Source of the DNA: Planctomycetota bacterium
GTDB lineage: Bacteria > Planctomycetota > PLA2 > JAEUHO01
NCBI GenBank assembly: GCA_020851795.1
Contig: JADZCA010000028.1
Location: forward strand, 1 to 64,000
Length of the DNA stretch: 64,000 nt
Direction: 5' to 3'
Of the stretch, positions 17,537-28,028 are shown piece after piece. The position numbers and the translations under genes are program-made. Under the pieces are notes generated by a model. It saw nothing but the letters and a program-made list of their open reading frames with translations, did no database searches and was not told the origin of the DNA. The stretch's first letter is position 1; every line of letters starts with the position of its first letter.

Positions 17537-18814
17537 ATGATCTCCGAACGTGCATGGGCGAGGGTCGGCGTCGTCGGCGCCGTGCTCTTCGCGCTCGTCG
17601 GCGGCGCTCACGCCGGCGACGAAGCGGGACTCCGCGTCGGTGCGGGACGTCTCACCGCGTCCGGCGCCGCCGCCGAGACGGGGGCTACGCTCCGTCCGGG
17701 CCTCGTCTACGAGGTGCCCGGCGGCCGCGAGGCGCTCCTGCAGGGCCCGGGCGGGCTGTCGCTGCGCGCGATGCCCGGCTCGCGCTTCCAGGTCCTCGGC
17801 GTCGAGCCGACGCGCGCGACGCTGCGCCTCGACGCGGGCGTGATCTCCGACGCGCGCTCCGAGCAGGGCACGCTCGACATCGCGACGCCCGCCGGCACGC
17901 TCCGCGGCGACCACGCGGTGCTCTTCGCGCGCGTCGCGGCGCGCAACGTCTACGTCGAGCACCAGACGGGCTCGACGGGCACGGCCGGCCTCTTCTCGTC
18001 CGGCTCGGCCGTGGTCCCGCTCGCCGCGGGCACCTTCCGCATGATGGCGCTCGACGCCGGCGACAACCCGTCGCCCGTCCGCGCCCGCGACTTCACGCCC
18101 GTCCCGGCGCCCGCGCCGGTCGCGACCGCCGCGGCGCCCGCGGCGACCGGCGCCACGCCGGTCGTGCGCTCGACGTCGCAGCCGCCCGCGGCCGAGCCGC
18201 TGGTGCCCTACGACCCGTCGTGCCCGCCCAACCCGTGCTCGGAGCCGCCGCCCTGCGCGCCGCCGCCTCCGCCCTGCGCGCCCCCGCCCGTGTGCGGCGG
18301 CTGCGGCGAGCTGATCCGCCACAGCGGCGTGCCGGTGCCGGTGCGCGCCGACGACACCGGGCGCTCGCCGCTCGGCTCGGCGCTCGGCGGCGACGCGTGC
18401 AACCCGGTCAACTCGGTGTGCGCGTGCAAGTGCGGCAAGATCCCGTACGTCCACTACGTCGAGGGCCTCGAGTGCGACGTGTCGACGTACCGCGTCGGCA
18501 ACTGCCTCGTCACGGTGCGGCCCGCGAGCCGCGTCCGCGTCCACCGCCTGCCCGACGGCAGCCTCCAGCTGTGGGGGCCCAACCTCGGGCGGGACCTCGC
18601 GCTGATCGAGATCCAGGACAACCAGTTCTGCTACATCGGCGACGACGGGTTCCTCGTGATCGGCTGTGACTGCCAGATCCAGTACTTCCGCGGGCTCGTG
18701 CACCTCTACTCCCACCCGGACCGTCCGTACCGCGACGAGAACCCGCCGCGGGAGCAGGAGAAGAGCGGCGACCGCATCACCGAGCAGAGCGCGACGGCAC
18801 GGGGGAACCGATGA
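17537..18814 (+). CDS. Secreted FecR-like, cysteine-rich protein
   Basis: A 425-residue protein with a signal peptide (about 1-26, cleaved near GGAHA). Residues about 35-175 resemble a FecR-type beta domain (LDIATPAGTLRGDHAVLFARV...AAGTFRMMAL). An Ala/Pro linker follows, then a Cys/Pro segment (PPCAPPPPPCAPPPVCGGCG), then a compact C-terminal domain with about ten cysteines (CNPVNSVCACKCGK; QFCYIGDDGFLVIGCDC). The cysteines suggest disulfides or a metal site outside the cytoplasm. It is the first gene of the export block, and its stop overlaps the barrel gene by 4 nt, so a periplasmic or outer-membrane partner role is likely. I do not recognise a named family for the whole protein. Confidence 0.7.
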   Translation: MISERAWARVGVVGAVLFALVGGAHAGDEAGLRVGAGRLTASGAAAETGATLRPGLVYEVPGGREALLQGPGGLSLRAMPGSRFQVLGVEPTRATLRLDAGVISDARSEQGTLDIATPAGTLRGDHAVLFARVAARNVYVEHQTGSTGTAGLFSSGSAVVPLAAGTFRMMALDAGDNPSPVRARDFTPVPAPAPVATAAAPAATGATPVVRSTSQPPAAEPLVPYDPSCPPNPCSEPPPCAPPPPPCAPPPVCGGCGELIRHSGVPVPVRADDTGRSPLGSALGGDACNPVNSVCACKCGKIPYVHYVEGLECDVSTYRVGNCLVTVRPASRVRVHRLPDGSLQLWGPNLGRDLALIEIQDNQFCYIGDDGFLVIGCDCQIQYFRGLVHLYSHPDRPYRDENPPREQEKSGDRITEQSATARGNR

Positions 18815-20460
18815 GCTGCGGTCGTAGCGCGTCCGTCCGTTGGTTCGCTGCCGGGGCGCTCGCCTCCGCGGCGCTCCTCCTCACCTCGCCGGCCGGAGCC
18901 GACGACGGCGACACGCCGACGTCGGGCGGCGCCGGCGCCGCGCCGGTGGCCGCCGCGGGCCTCGGCTCGCGCGTCGCGGGCCCGATGCTCGTGCCGACGA
19001 ACCCGCTGCGCATCGACCGCCGCGTGGACTCCGCCGTCCGCGCCGTGGACCGGCGCGTCGCGGTCCCCTCGACGATGCAGGGCGGTCCGGTGCCGCAGCA
19101 GGCGGTCCCGTACCGCGTCGAGCCCAAGGACGCCGACGGCCGTCCGCCGAACCCGTGGGACCTCCCGCCCGAGGTCCCGGACGGGCGCGACTTCGAGCAG
19201 CTCGAGACCTTCGACGAGCTGCAGACGACCCAGTACGAGCTGCGCGAGGAGATCTGGTCCAACATCGAGGACCTCGTCTCGACGACCGGCTACTCCCGCT
19301 ACGGCGGCATCGGCTACGTGCCCTTCTGGGCCCGCAACACGATCCGCCTCGGCCGCTTCTCGATCTCCCCCTTCGCCCACGTCGAGGGGGTGTGGCACTC
19401 CGGCTTCGGCGGCGGCGAGGACGACGAGGAGCCGGCCTTCGAGGTGCTGACCAGCGTCGGCGCGCTCGGCGAGTACTGGTTCAACGGCGGCCGCAACAAG
19501 CTGCGGGTCTCGGGCCGCGCGGACTACCACTGGTACTCCGACGTCTACGACAACGCCTACACCTACGTCGGCGGCGCGGCGCTCGAGTCGCGCGTCGCGC
19601 GCGACGTCACGGTCGAGGTGGGCGGCGAGGCCGAGCGGGCGCGTCGCGCGTACGACCTCGACACGACGCTCGGGCCCGACGAGAACCTCTTCCAGCGCGA
19701 GACGGTGTTCGGCAGCGTCCTGTGGGACCGCTTCCTCGCGTCGTCGCTGCGGCTCGGCGTGGGCGGCTCGTACACGTGGGTGGACGAGGTGGACTCGACC
19801 GTCAACGGCGGCGACTACACCGAGTGGGAGGCCCACGCGCGGCTCGACATGGCGATCATGCGCCACGAGGGCTTCGCGTACGGCGAGTACCGCTACGAGA
19901 AGCGCGACGCCGACGGCGTGTCGAGCGACCTCGACCACGCCAACGAGATCCGCGTCGGCGTGGACGGCATCCTGCCGCACGCCCGCACGCGTCGCCTCGT
20001 GGGCAACGCCTACGTCGGCTACCGCTGGGAGACGTACACCGCGTCCACCGAGCCGGGCAGCGTCGGCGCGGGCCGCGACACCGAGGCGGAGCTCATGACG
20101 CTCGGCGCGGACCTGACGTACCGCCCGACGCCGTACACGAGCGGCTTCCTCTCGTTCCAGCGGTCGAACGGGTTCTCGGCCGTGTCGAACTACAACACGG
20201 TCGACACCGTGACGCTCGCGGTCACGCAGAACCTCTCGCACCGCCTCGTCGCGCGTCTGGCCGGGTCGTGGTCGCGGATCGAGCCCGAGGGCTCGTCGGA
20301 CTCGCAGCGGCTCAGCGCGGGCATCGGCGTGCGCTGGGTCATGACCGACAACGTGGACTTCACGGCGGACTACGAGTACGCCTACCGCTTCGCGGGCGCC
20401 GGCTACGACCAGGCCGACGCGCACCGCGTGGGCGTGGGCGCGACCTTCCACCTGCGCTGA
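18811..20460 (+). CDS. Outer-membrane beta-barrel protein (BBP2-like)
   Basis: A 549-residue protein with a signal peptide (residues about 1-30, ending SPAGA). The disordered N-terminal part is followed by a region with alternating aromatic/hydrophobic strands, turns with G/N/D and a final strand VGVGATFHLR, the pattern of an outer-membrane barrel. Strands such as VSGRADYHWYSDVYD and FVLSFQRSNGF-like stretches fit the beta-barrel porin 2 group found in exopolysaccharide loci. It probably forms a pore or secretion barrel for polymer. ATGA overlap with the FecR-like gene argues for coupled synthesis. Confidence 0.75.
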   Translation: MSCGRSASVRWFAAGALASAALLLTSPAGADDGDTPTSGGAGAAPVAAAGLGSRVAGPMLVPTNPLRIDRRVDSAVRAVDRRVAVPSTMQGGPVPQQAVPYRVEPKDADGRPPNPWDLPPEVPDGRDFEQLETFDELQTTQYELREEIWSNIEDLVSTTGYSRYGGIGYVPFWARNTIRLGRFSISPFAHVEGVWHSGFGGGEDDEEPAFEVLTSVGALGEYWFNGGRNKLRVSGRADYHWYSDVYDNAYTYVGGAALESRVARDVTVEVGGEAERARRAYDLDTTLGPDENLFQRETVFGSVLWDRFLASSLRLGVGGSYTWVDEVDSTVNGGDYTEWEAHARLDMAIMRHEGFAYGEYRYEKRDADGVSSDLDHANEIRVGVDGILPHARTRRLVGNAYVGYRWETYTASTEPGSVGAGRDTEAELMTLGADLTYRPTPYTSGFLSFQRSNGFSAVSNYNTVDTVTLAVTQNLSHRLVARLAGSWSRIEPEGSSDSQRLSAGIGVRWVMTDNVDFTADYEYAYRFAGAGYDQADAHRVGVGATFHLR

Positions 20461-20542
20461 CGCCCGGCCTCCGCGGGCGTCGGTCGCCGGCCGCGCGCCC
20501 GTGGACGGGCGGCGGCCGTCGCACCTCCCTCGGAGCGTCCCC

Positions 20543-21541
20543 GTGCCCCGCACCGCCTTCCTCGTCGCGCTGCTCGTCGCCGTCGCCGCCGCCCCGGCGC
20601 GCGCCCAAGACGCGCTGCCCCCGCCGCGCAACCCGAGCGGGGTCGGGGGCACGCCGGTCGCGCCGCCGTCGCCGACCCCGCGCCCGATCCCGCCGCCGAC
20701 CGGGACCGAGGCGCCGCGCACCGGGCTCGCGATGCCGACCGACTACCGGCTCGCCCCCGGGGACGAGATCGAGGTCGAGGTCGCGCTCCCCAAGGCGGTC
20801 GAGGAGGCGACGACGAACCCGTTCCGTGACGGGCGTCGCTTCATCGTCGCGCCCGGCGGCCGCCTCTCGGTCCCGAAGGTGAAGGACGTGGACCTCGTCG
20901 GCCGCACGGTCGCCGAGGTGCAGCGCGACGTCGAGCAGCGCCTGCGCGAGGGCGGGGTCGCGGCCACGGCCGACGTCTTCGTCCGCGTGACGGCGTACGC
21001 GCCGCGCTTCGTCCACCTCGTCGGCGCGGTGTACCGCAAGATCGAGATCTCGCCGTTCCAGCGCGCCAACCTCCTCGTCGTGCTCGCCGAGGCCGGCGAG
21101 GCGATGAAGGACGTGGACCTGCGCTCGATCCAGGTGGTGTCGCCGGGCGCGTCGTCGCGCCGCGTCGTCAACTTCCGCAGCGTGCTCGCGGCCGGCGGCA
21201 CGGGCCCCGACGCCACGCTCGACCCGGGCGACATCCTCATCCTCGAGCGCGACGAGAAGGTCGCGCCGCCCACGCCGGTGGTCTACATCTTCGGCGCGGT
21301 CGCCAAGCCGGGGCCGTACCTGCTCCAGGAGCCGGGCCGCTCCAACCAGCCGATCACGGTGACGCAGCTGTTCGCCGCGGCCGGCGGCGGGACGCAGTAC
21401 GCCGACATCGACGAGGTGGTCATCCGTCGCGTGCGCGGCGAGCCGGCCGTCCAGCGGGTGGACGTCAAGCGCATCCTGCGCAACCAGGCCCCCGACGTCG
21501 CGCTCGTCCAGGACGACATCGTCTTCGTCCCGGAGTCGTAG
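20543..21541 (+). CDS. Polysaccharide export protein (Wza-like)
   Basis: A 332-residue protein. The GTG at 20543 gives a clean signal peptide (PRTAFLVALLVAVAAAPARAQ) and has GGAG 7 nt upstream, so the longer upstream reading is not used. After a Pro-rich linker comes the Poly_export domain (about 60-145: DYRLAPGDEIEVEV ... GRLSVPKVKDVDLVGRTVAEV), then two SLBB-type repeats (VHLVGAVYRKIEI; VYIFGAVAKPGPYLL). It has no lipobox cysteine, unlike E. coli Wza. It exports capsule or exopolysaccharide through the outer membrane with the Wzc protein encoded next. Confidence 0.9.
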   Translation: MPRTAFLVALLVAVAAAPARAQDALPPPRNPSGVGGTPVAPPSPTPRPIPPPTGTEAPRTGLAMPTDYRLAPGDEIEVEVALPKAVEEATTNPFRDGRRFIVAPGGRLSVPKVKDVDLVGRTVAEVQRDVEQRLREGGVAATADVFVRVTAYAPRFVHLVGAVYRKIEISPFQRANLLVVLAEAGEAMKDVDLRSIQVVSPGASSRRVVNFRSVLAAGGTGPDATLDPGDILILERDEKVAPPTPVVYIFGAVAKPGPYLLQEPGRSNQPITVTQLFAAAGGGTQYADIDEVVIRRVRGEPAVQRVDVKRILRNQAPDVALVQDDIVFVPES

Positions 21542-21550
21542 GACGCCGCC

Positions 21551-24061
21551 GTGACGACGTTCGGAGCCCTCGACCGCACGCCCGACGCGGGACGCTCGCT
21601 GCGCGAGTACGCCGCCGCGATCTGGCGCCGACGCTGGCTCGTGCTCCTCCTGGTGCTCGTCGGCGGCGGCGCGGGGTTCTGGCAGGGGCGGCGCTCGCCT
21701 GACGTGTACGCGGTGGCGACGCGCATCGACATCGCCAAGCCGCGGCCGTTCGCCGGCGCGGCGCCGACGCTGGCGTTCGGCGAGAGCTACCACGAGAGCC
21801 AGCTCTACTACCCGACGCGCTACGCGCTGCTGTCGAGTCGGACCTACGTGGACCGCCTCCTCGGCGCGGTCTCGACCAAGGAGGGCCGGCGCTTCCCGAT
21901 GTGGGACTGGCTCACGTGGCCGGCGTACCGGTCCGCGCCGCCGCGCGAGGACCCCGCGAGCGACCTCGGGCCCGGCGTGAAGGACGTGGGGGCCTTCGAG
22001 GACGTCGTCGGGTTGTCGGTCGACGAGTTCGCGCGCCGCTTCTCGTTCCGCCGTCACGGTCCGAAGCCGTCGCCGCAGGCGCGCTTCGACGACCCGTCCG
22101 ACCTCGCCGACTTCCTCGCCAACCGGGTCAACGTCAAGCCCGAGAAGAACACGACGCTCGTGGCGATCGAGCTCGAGGGCGAGGACCGCGAGGTGCTCGC
22201 GCCGCTGGTCAACCTCCTCGTGGACGTGTTCTGGCGCGAGCAGCGGTCCGAGACTCAGCGACGGCTCGAGCGCGAGCGGCGCTTCTGGGTGGCCCGCCGG
22301 CTGGCCTTGGTCGCGGGCCCCGCGGCGGACCCGACCCGGACTGACGTCGGGGAGACGGGCGGTCCCGAGAAGGGGTCGAGGATCTGGGACGCCAAGGCCG
22401 AGCTCGACGGCTGGAAGACGGTCCACGCCAGCGACGCGAACCGCCTCGACCTCGTGCGGAGCGCGAGGTCGCAGCAGGTCCTCGACTCCGACCGGCAGCT
22501 GCGCGAGCTCGAGGAACGGCTCGGCGCGGCGCGCCCCGACCTCGAGGCGCTCGTGCCCGACCTCGCGGGGATCCAGGCCCGCGCGGCCGACGCGGCCGCG
22601 CGCGACGTCGCCGCTCCGGGCGCCGCGCCGGCGGGCGAGGAACGGGCGCGGCGCGAGCGGGCGCGGCGCGTGTCCCTGGCCCGCGACGCCGCCGTCGAGA
22701 AAGCGCTGGCCGACGTGGAGCGCGACGCGACGGCGGTGCTCACCGGCGCGACCCCCGTGTCGCGCTACCACGCGCTCGCCATCGCGACCTCGGACCCCGC
22801 GGTGGGGCCCCTGCTCGCGCGCCTGCAGAGCCTCGAGGCCGGCGGCTCGAAGGAGCCCGCGGTGCTCGACCCGGTGCGCAAGGCGCTCAACGCCGCGGTC
22901 CGCGACGCCGTCCTGCGCCGCACGCGCGAGCTGCGACGCGACGTCGCGCTGCGCATCCTGCTCTCGGAGCGTCTCGCGCGCGACGACGCCGAGCTCGAGG
23001 AGCAGTGGAAGCTCGCCTCCGACCTCGCGCAGCGCCAGACCGCGTACGACGGGCTGCTCGCCGACCTCGCCAAGGTGGACACCGAGCTGGGGCGCATCGA
23101 GAGCCAGATCAGCGTCGAGAAGGACCTGCGGCCGCTCAAGGTCATCGAGCCCGCCTCCGACCCGTCGCGGCCCGTCAAGCCCAACCGCCCGCTGCTGATC
23201 CTCGTCGGCCTCGGGGCCGGGCTCCTGCTCGGGCTGGCGCTCGCGCTGCTGCGCGACTGGCTCGACGACACGATCACGGGCCTCGAGGACGTCGCGCGTC
23301 ACGTCGGGGCGCCGGTGTTCGGCTCCATCCTCGCGATCGACCCGAAGGAGGCCGACACGATCGCCGCGACGAAGCTCACGTCGGGCGTCACCGAGGCGTT
23401 CCGCGCGGTGCGCACGTCGCTCGAGTTCGCCGGGCGCCACGAGCCCGGGCGCGGCCGCGTGATCCTCGTCACGTCCTGCGCGCCGCGCGAGGGCAAGACC
23501 ACCGTGGCCGCCAACCTCGCGCAGGTGCTCGCGCAGGACGGCAAGCGGACGCTGCTCGTGGACGCGGACCTGCGCAAGCCGCGCGTGCACCGCGTCGTGG
23601 GCCTGCCCGAGGGCAAGGGCCTGTCGAACCTGATCCACGCGGGCGCCCGCCTCGAGGACGTGGTGCTGCGCAAGGACGACAAGGGCCCGTTCGTCGTCAC
23701 CTCCGGCCCGCCGCCTCCCAACCCCGCCGAGCTGCTCGGCCGGCCCGAGACCCGCGCGCTGCTCGAGTCGCTGCGCACCCAGTTCGACCGCATCGTGCTG
23801 GACAGCCCGCCCGTGGGCGTCGTCACCGACGCGGCGGTGCTCGCCCCGCTCGTGGACCAGGTGCTGCTCGTCGTGGCGTCCGGCCGCACGAAGAAGCAGG
23901 CCGCCGAGATCGGCGCGAGCCTGCTGCGCTCGGTCGGCGCGCCGCCGACGGGCGTCGTCGTCAACCTCGTCTCGCGGGACCGCAGCGGCGGCTACGGCGG
24001 CTACTACCACCGCGACGCCGAGGCCTACTACGGCGGCAGGTCGCCCGGCGCGGACGCCTGA
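21551..24061 (+). CDS. Chain-length regulator / tyrosine autokinase (Wzc-like)
   Basis: An 836-residue protein. The Wzz-type N-terminal TM helix (about 32-48) is followed by a periplasmic coiled-coil region to about residue 535. A second TM helix (PLLILVGLGAGLLLGLALAL, about 545-565) precedes the cytoplasmic BY-kinase. Walker A is APREGKTT (about 644-651), Walker A' is LLVDADLRKP, and Walker B is IVLDSPPVG. The C-terminal tail GGYGGYYHRDAEAYYGG is a tyrosine cluster for autophosphorylation. It controls polymer length and couples synthesis to export with the Wza-like protein. The GTG start lies 9 nt after that gene. Confidence 0.93.
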   Translation: MTTFGALDRTPDAGRSLREYAAAIWRRRWLVLLLVLVGGGAGFWQGRRSPDVYAVATRIDIAKPRPFAGAAPTLAFGESYHESQLYYPTRYALLSSRTYVDRLLGAVSTKEGRRFPMWDWLTWPAYRSAPPREDPASDLGPGVKDVGAFEDVVGLSVDEFARRFSFRRHGPKPSPQARFDDPSDLADFLANRVNVKPEKNTTLVAIELEGEDREVLAPLVNLLVDVFWREQRSETQRRLERERRFWVARRLALVAGPAADPTRTDVGETGGPEKGSRIWDAKAELDGWKTVHASDANRLDLVRSARSQQVLDSDRQLRELEERLGAARPDLEALVPDLAGIQARAADAAARDVAAPGAAPAGEERARRERARRVSLARDAAVEKALADVERDATAVLTGATPVSRYHALAIATSDPAVGPLLARLQSLEAGGSKEPAVLDPVRKALNAAVRDAVLRRTRELRRDVALRILLSERLARDDAELEEQWKLASDLAQRQTAYDGLLADLAKVDTELGRIESQISVEKDLRPLKVIEPASDPSRPVKPNRPLLILVGLGAGLLLGLALALLRDWLDDTITGLEDVARHVGAPVFGSILAIDPKEADTIAATKLTSGVTEAFRAVRTSLEFAGRHEPGRGRVILVTSCAPREGKTTVAANLAQVLAQDGKRTLLVDADLRKPRVHRVVGLPEGKGLSNLIHAGARLEDVVLRKDDKGPFVVTSGPPPPNPAELLGRPETRALLESLRTQFDRIVLDSPPVGVVTDAAVLAPLVDQVLLVVASGRTKKQAAEIGASLLRSVGAPPTGVVVNLVSRDRSGGYGGYYHRDAEAYYGGRSPGADA

Positions 24062-24063
24062 AC

Positions 24064-24642
24064 GTGGGCGTGCGCGCGGCCGACGTCGCCGTCGCGCTCG
24101 TCCTCGCGACGACGGCGACGCTCGCCGCCCGCGAGACCGTCGCGCGGCTCGCCCCGGACGCGCCCGCCTCGGCGCGGCTCCCCGACGCCGACGACGTGGA
24201 GGAGGAGACCGTCGCGGCGCTCGACCGGGCGGTCACGCGGCGGCCGCGCGACCCGCGGCTGCTCGTGCGCGCCGCGCGCGCGCGTGGGCCCGAGGACGAG
24301 GGCGAGGCGCTGCGGCTGTTCGTGCGCGCCGCCACGATCGCGCCGTACGCGGGCCACCTCGCCTCGTCGGTGGGGGCTCGCCTGCTCGACGAGGGGCGGG
24401 CCCGTGTCGTCGAGGCCGCGTGGTGGCGGGAGCGCGCGCGGCGGGCCGCCGCCTCGCGCGCGGTCGGGTCCGAGGAGGTCGAGGCGGAGGCGCGTCGCCA
24501 CCGGTCGCGCGCTCGCTGGACGCTCGAGACGGTGCTCGACCTCGACCGCGCGATCGCGCCCCGTGCGACCGGCCGCGCCGACCTCTCCACGGCGGCCCTC
24601 GAGGCGAGGGCGCTGCTCGCCGACCTCGGGGACGCGCCGTGA
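24064..24642 (+). CDS. Small membrane-anchored helical protein, unknown function
   Basis: A 192-residue protein starting at GTG 24064 (24070 is an alternative). One N-terminal hydrophobic segment (about 4-20) is followed by Ala/Arg-rich helices with TPR-like patterns (DPRLLVRAARARGPEDEGEALRLFVRAATIAPYAGHLA). It sits 2 nt after the Wzc-like gene, and its stop overlaps the start of the O-antigen ligase-like gene by 4 nt, so it belongs to the export and polymerisation operon. A scaffold role between kinase and polymerase is possible, but no motif proves it. Confidence 0.6.
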   Translation: MGVRAADVAVALVLATTATLAARETVARLAPDAPASARLPDADDVEEETVAALDRAVTRRPRDPRLLVRAARARGPEDEGEALRLFVRAATIAPYAGHLASSVGARLLDEGRARVVEAAWWRERARRAAASRAVGSEEVEAEARRHRSRARWTLETVLDLDRAIAPRATGRADLSTAALEARALLADLGDAP

Positions 24643-25943
24643 CGGGGGCGCGCGGGGCCGGCGTCGGCGCGGCGCTCGTGGCGCTGTTGCTCGCCGGGGC
24701 GTGCGCGTGGGGCGGTGCCACGGGACCCGCCGGGCGCGTGGCGTTCGCGCTGGCGTCCACCGTCGTGCTCGCGTCGGTCGCGTGGCTCGTCGGGCAGCCG
24801 TCGCGCTGCGCACGGGCGACGGGGGCGGAACGGGCGGGGCTCGCGCTCGCGGCGTGGGCGGGCCTCGGCGCCGTCCCGTGGCCGTCGGGGCTCGTGCGCG
24901 CGCTCGCGCCGCTGACCGCCGGGTCGCAGGCCGCCGCGCTCGGCCTGCCGGCGACCGTCGCGCCGTCGCTCGACCCCGGCGCGACGGCCCGGGCCGCGCT
25001 CGCGCTCGCCGGCGTCGTGTTCGTCGCGATGGCGGTGCGGGCGGTGTGCGAGCGCGGCGGGCTGCGCTGGCTGCTGCGCGCGACCGCGCTCGTCGCGCTG
25101 GCGGTGGCGTCGGCCGGGCTCGCGCGCGGGCGCTACGGGGAGGACGAGCCGCTGCTCTTCGGGCTCTCGACGTCGAACCCGCTCAACGCCTACGGTCCCT
25201 TCGCCAACCGAGGTCACTTCGCCGCCGCCGTCCTGCTCGCGTGCGCGGGGCCCGTCGGCCTCCTCGCGCGCCCGCGCGCGTGGGCCGACCGGTGGCTCGG
25301 CGCGCTCGCGCTCGTCGCCGCGGGCGCGGCCGTGGTCGCGAGCGGCTCGCGCGCGGGGGCCGTCGGGATCGTCGTGGGCGGGGTCGCCGCGCTCACGTGC
25401 GCGGGGCGGGTCGGCCGCCGCCTCGCGCTCGTCACCGCCGTCCTCGGCGCGGGCGTCGTCGGCGGCGCGCTGCTCGGCGTCGCGCCGTTCGCGTCGCGGC
25501 TCCCCGTGCGAGCCGACGAGGCCGCGCGCCTCGAGATCTGGCGCGGCACGGTGGCCCTTGTGGCCGAGCAACCCGTCGTCGGTGTGGGGCTCGACGCGTT
25601 CCGCTACGCGTACCCCGGCGACGGTCGGGGCCCGGTCGAGGACTGGGTCGCGATCGCCGAGAACGACGTCCTCCAGGCGGTCGCCGAGACGGGCGGGGTC
25701 GGGCTCGCGGGGCTCGCGCTGGCGGCGGCGCTCGCGCTGCGGGCGCTCGGTCGCGACCGCCGTGCCGCGGGGGCGGGCGGCGTGCCGCGGCGGCTCGCGC
25801 TGGCGCCCTGCGCCGCGGTGCTGCCGCTCGTGGCCACCGCGACCCCGCTGCACGCGCCGGCCGTGGCGGCCGCGGCGGTCGTCGCCTTCGGCTGCGCGCG
25901 CGGGCTCGTGCGGGGGGAGGCCGATCCGGCCGTCCGGGGGTAG
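24639..25943 (+). CDS. O-antigen ligase / polymerase family membrane protein (Wzy_C)
   Basis: A 434-residue protein with about ten to twelve hydrophobic helices and a periplasmic loop (about 95-180) containing NPLNAYGPFANRGHFAAA. The later segment RLEIWRGTVALVAEQPVVGVGLDAFRYAYP is typical of the Wzy_C domain shared by WaaL ligases and Wzy polymerases. In this context, after Wza and Wzc genes, a polymerase role is more likely than lipid A ligation. The GTG start overlaps the previous stop. Confidence 0.85.
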   Translation: MTGARGAGVGAALVALLLAGACAWGGATGPAGRVAFALASTVVLASVAWLVGQPSRCARATGAERAGLALAAWAGLGAVPWPSGLVRALAPLTAGSQAAALGLPATVAPSLDPGATARAALALAGVVFVAMAVRAVCERGGLRWLLRATALVALAVASAGLARGRYGEDEPLLFGLSTSNPLNAYGPFANRGHFAAAVLLACAGPVGLLARPRAWADRWLGALALVAAGAAVVASGSRAGAVGIVVGGVAALTCAGRVGRRLALVTAVLGAGVVGGALLGVAPFASRLPVRADEAARLEIWRGTVALVAEQPVVGVGLDAFRYAYPGDGRGPVEDWVAIAENDVLQAVAETGGVGLAGLALAAALALRALGRDRRAAGAGGVPRRLALAPCAAVLPLVATATPLHAPAVAAAAVVAFGCARGLVRGEADPAVRG

Positions 25944-25969
25944 GGTAGACCGACCCTCGCGGAGCCCCC

Positions 25970-26920
<951 letters not shown>

Positions 26921-26922
26921 GC

Positions 26923-28005
26923 ATGGCCCGGCGCCGCCCCACGCTGCTGGCCGTCGCCGGTGCGCGGCCCAACTTCGTCAAGCTCGCCCCGCTCGTGCGC
27001 GCCGCGCGGGCCGCGCGCCTCGACCTCCCGTGGGTGCACACGGGCCAGCACTACGACCCCGCGCTCTCCGACGGCTTCCTGCGGGGCCTCGGCCTCTCCG
27101 AGCCCGAGCTGTCGCTCGAGATCGGCCCCGGCTCGCCCGCGGCCCAGACGGCCCGCATCCTCGAGCGTCTCGAGCCGGTGCTGCTCGAGCGCCGGCCCGC
27201 GGCGCTCGTCGTCGTGGGCGACGTCACGTCCACGCTGGCCGCGGCGCTCGCGGCGTCGCACGCGGGCGTGCGCGTCGTCCACGTCGAGGCGGGCCTGCGC
27301 TCGTTCGACGAGTCGATGCCCGAGGAGCGCAACCGGATCCTCGTGGACCGGCTCGCCGCGCGGCTCTACGTCACGGAGCCGAGCGGGATGGAGAACCTCG
27401 CGCGCGAGGGGGTCCCGGCCCGCCGCTGCCGCCTCGTCGGCAACCCGATGATCGACGCGCTGCGCACCGCGCTCGACCTGCTCCGAGGGCACGACCCCGC
27501 GCCCGACGGCGAGGCGCTGGTCACGCTGCACCGCCCGTCCAACGTGGACGACCCGAAGTCGCTGCGCCGCTGGTGCGACGCGCTCGGGGCGATCGCCCGG
27601 ACGCTGCCGGTCCGGTTCACGGCGCACCCGCGCACCCGTGCGCGCCTCGAGGCCGCGGGGCTCGACGCGGCGCTCGCCGACGCGGGCGTCACGGTGGTCG
27701 AGCCGATGCCCTATCTCGGCTTCCTCAACCACCTGCGCGCCGCGCAGCTCGTGCTGACCGACTCGGGCGGCGTGCAGGAGGAGGCGTCCTTCCTCGGCGT
27801 GCCGTGCCTGACGCTGCGCACGTCCACCGAGCGGCCCATCACGGTGACGCACGGCACCAACCGCGTGATCGGCGACGACCCGCGCGTCCTCCCGCGCGAG
27901 GTGGCACGCACGCTGCGGCGTCCACCGGTGCCGCGACCGCCGCGCCGCCTCTGGGACGGCCGGGCGAGCGAGCGCATTCTCGCCGATCTCCGTCGATTCG
28001 TATAA
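26923..28005 (+). CDS. wecB: UDP-N-acetylglucosamine 2-epimerase (non-hydrolysing)
   Basis: A 360-residue enzyme with AGARPNFVKLAPL, HTGQHYD, GDVTST, HVEAGLRSFD...MPEERNR, VTLHRPSNVD and TDSGGVQEEA, the conserved blocks of the WecB/MnaA family. It interconverts UDP-GlcNAc and UDP-ManNAc. The ATG lies 2 nt after the previous stop. The next gene is separated by an A/T-rich 152-nt gap, suggesting a transcription break. Confidence 0.93.
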   Translation: MARRRPTLLAVAGARPNFVKLAPLVRAARAARLDLPWVHTGQHYDPALSDGFLRGLGLSEPELSLEIGPGSPAAQTARILERLEPVLLERRPAALVVVGDVTSTLAAALAASHAGVRVVHVEAGLRSFDESMPEERNRILVDRLAARLYVTEPSGMENLAREGVPARRCRLVGNPMIDALRTALDLLRGHDPAPDGEALVTLHRPSNVDDPKSLRRWCDALGAIARTLPVRFTAHPRTRARLEAAGLDAALADAGVTVVEPMPYLGFLNHLRAAQLVLTDSGGVQEEASFLGVPCLTLRTSTERPITVTHGTNRVIGDDPRVLPREVARTLRRPPVPRPPRRLWDGRASERILADLRRFV

Positions 28006-28028
28006 CGATGTTGTACGTGTAGGTGCGA

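Noticed and set aside
20360..24010. 1216-codon open frame on the minus strand
   Set aside because: It mirrors the Wza- and Wzc-like genes in a GC-driven open frame. No domain is recognisable and there is no coding logic.
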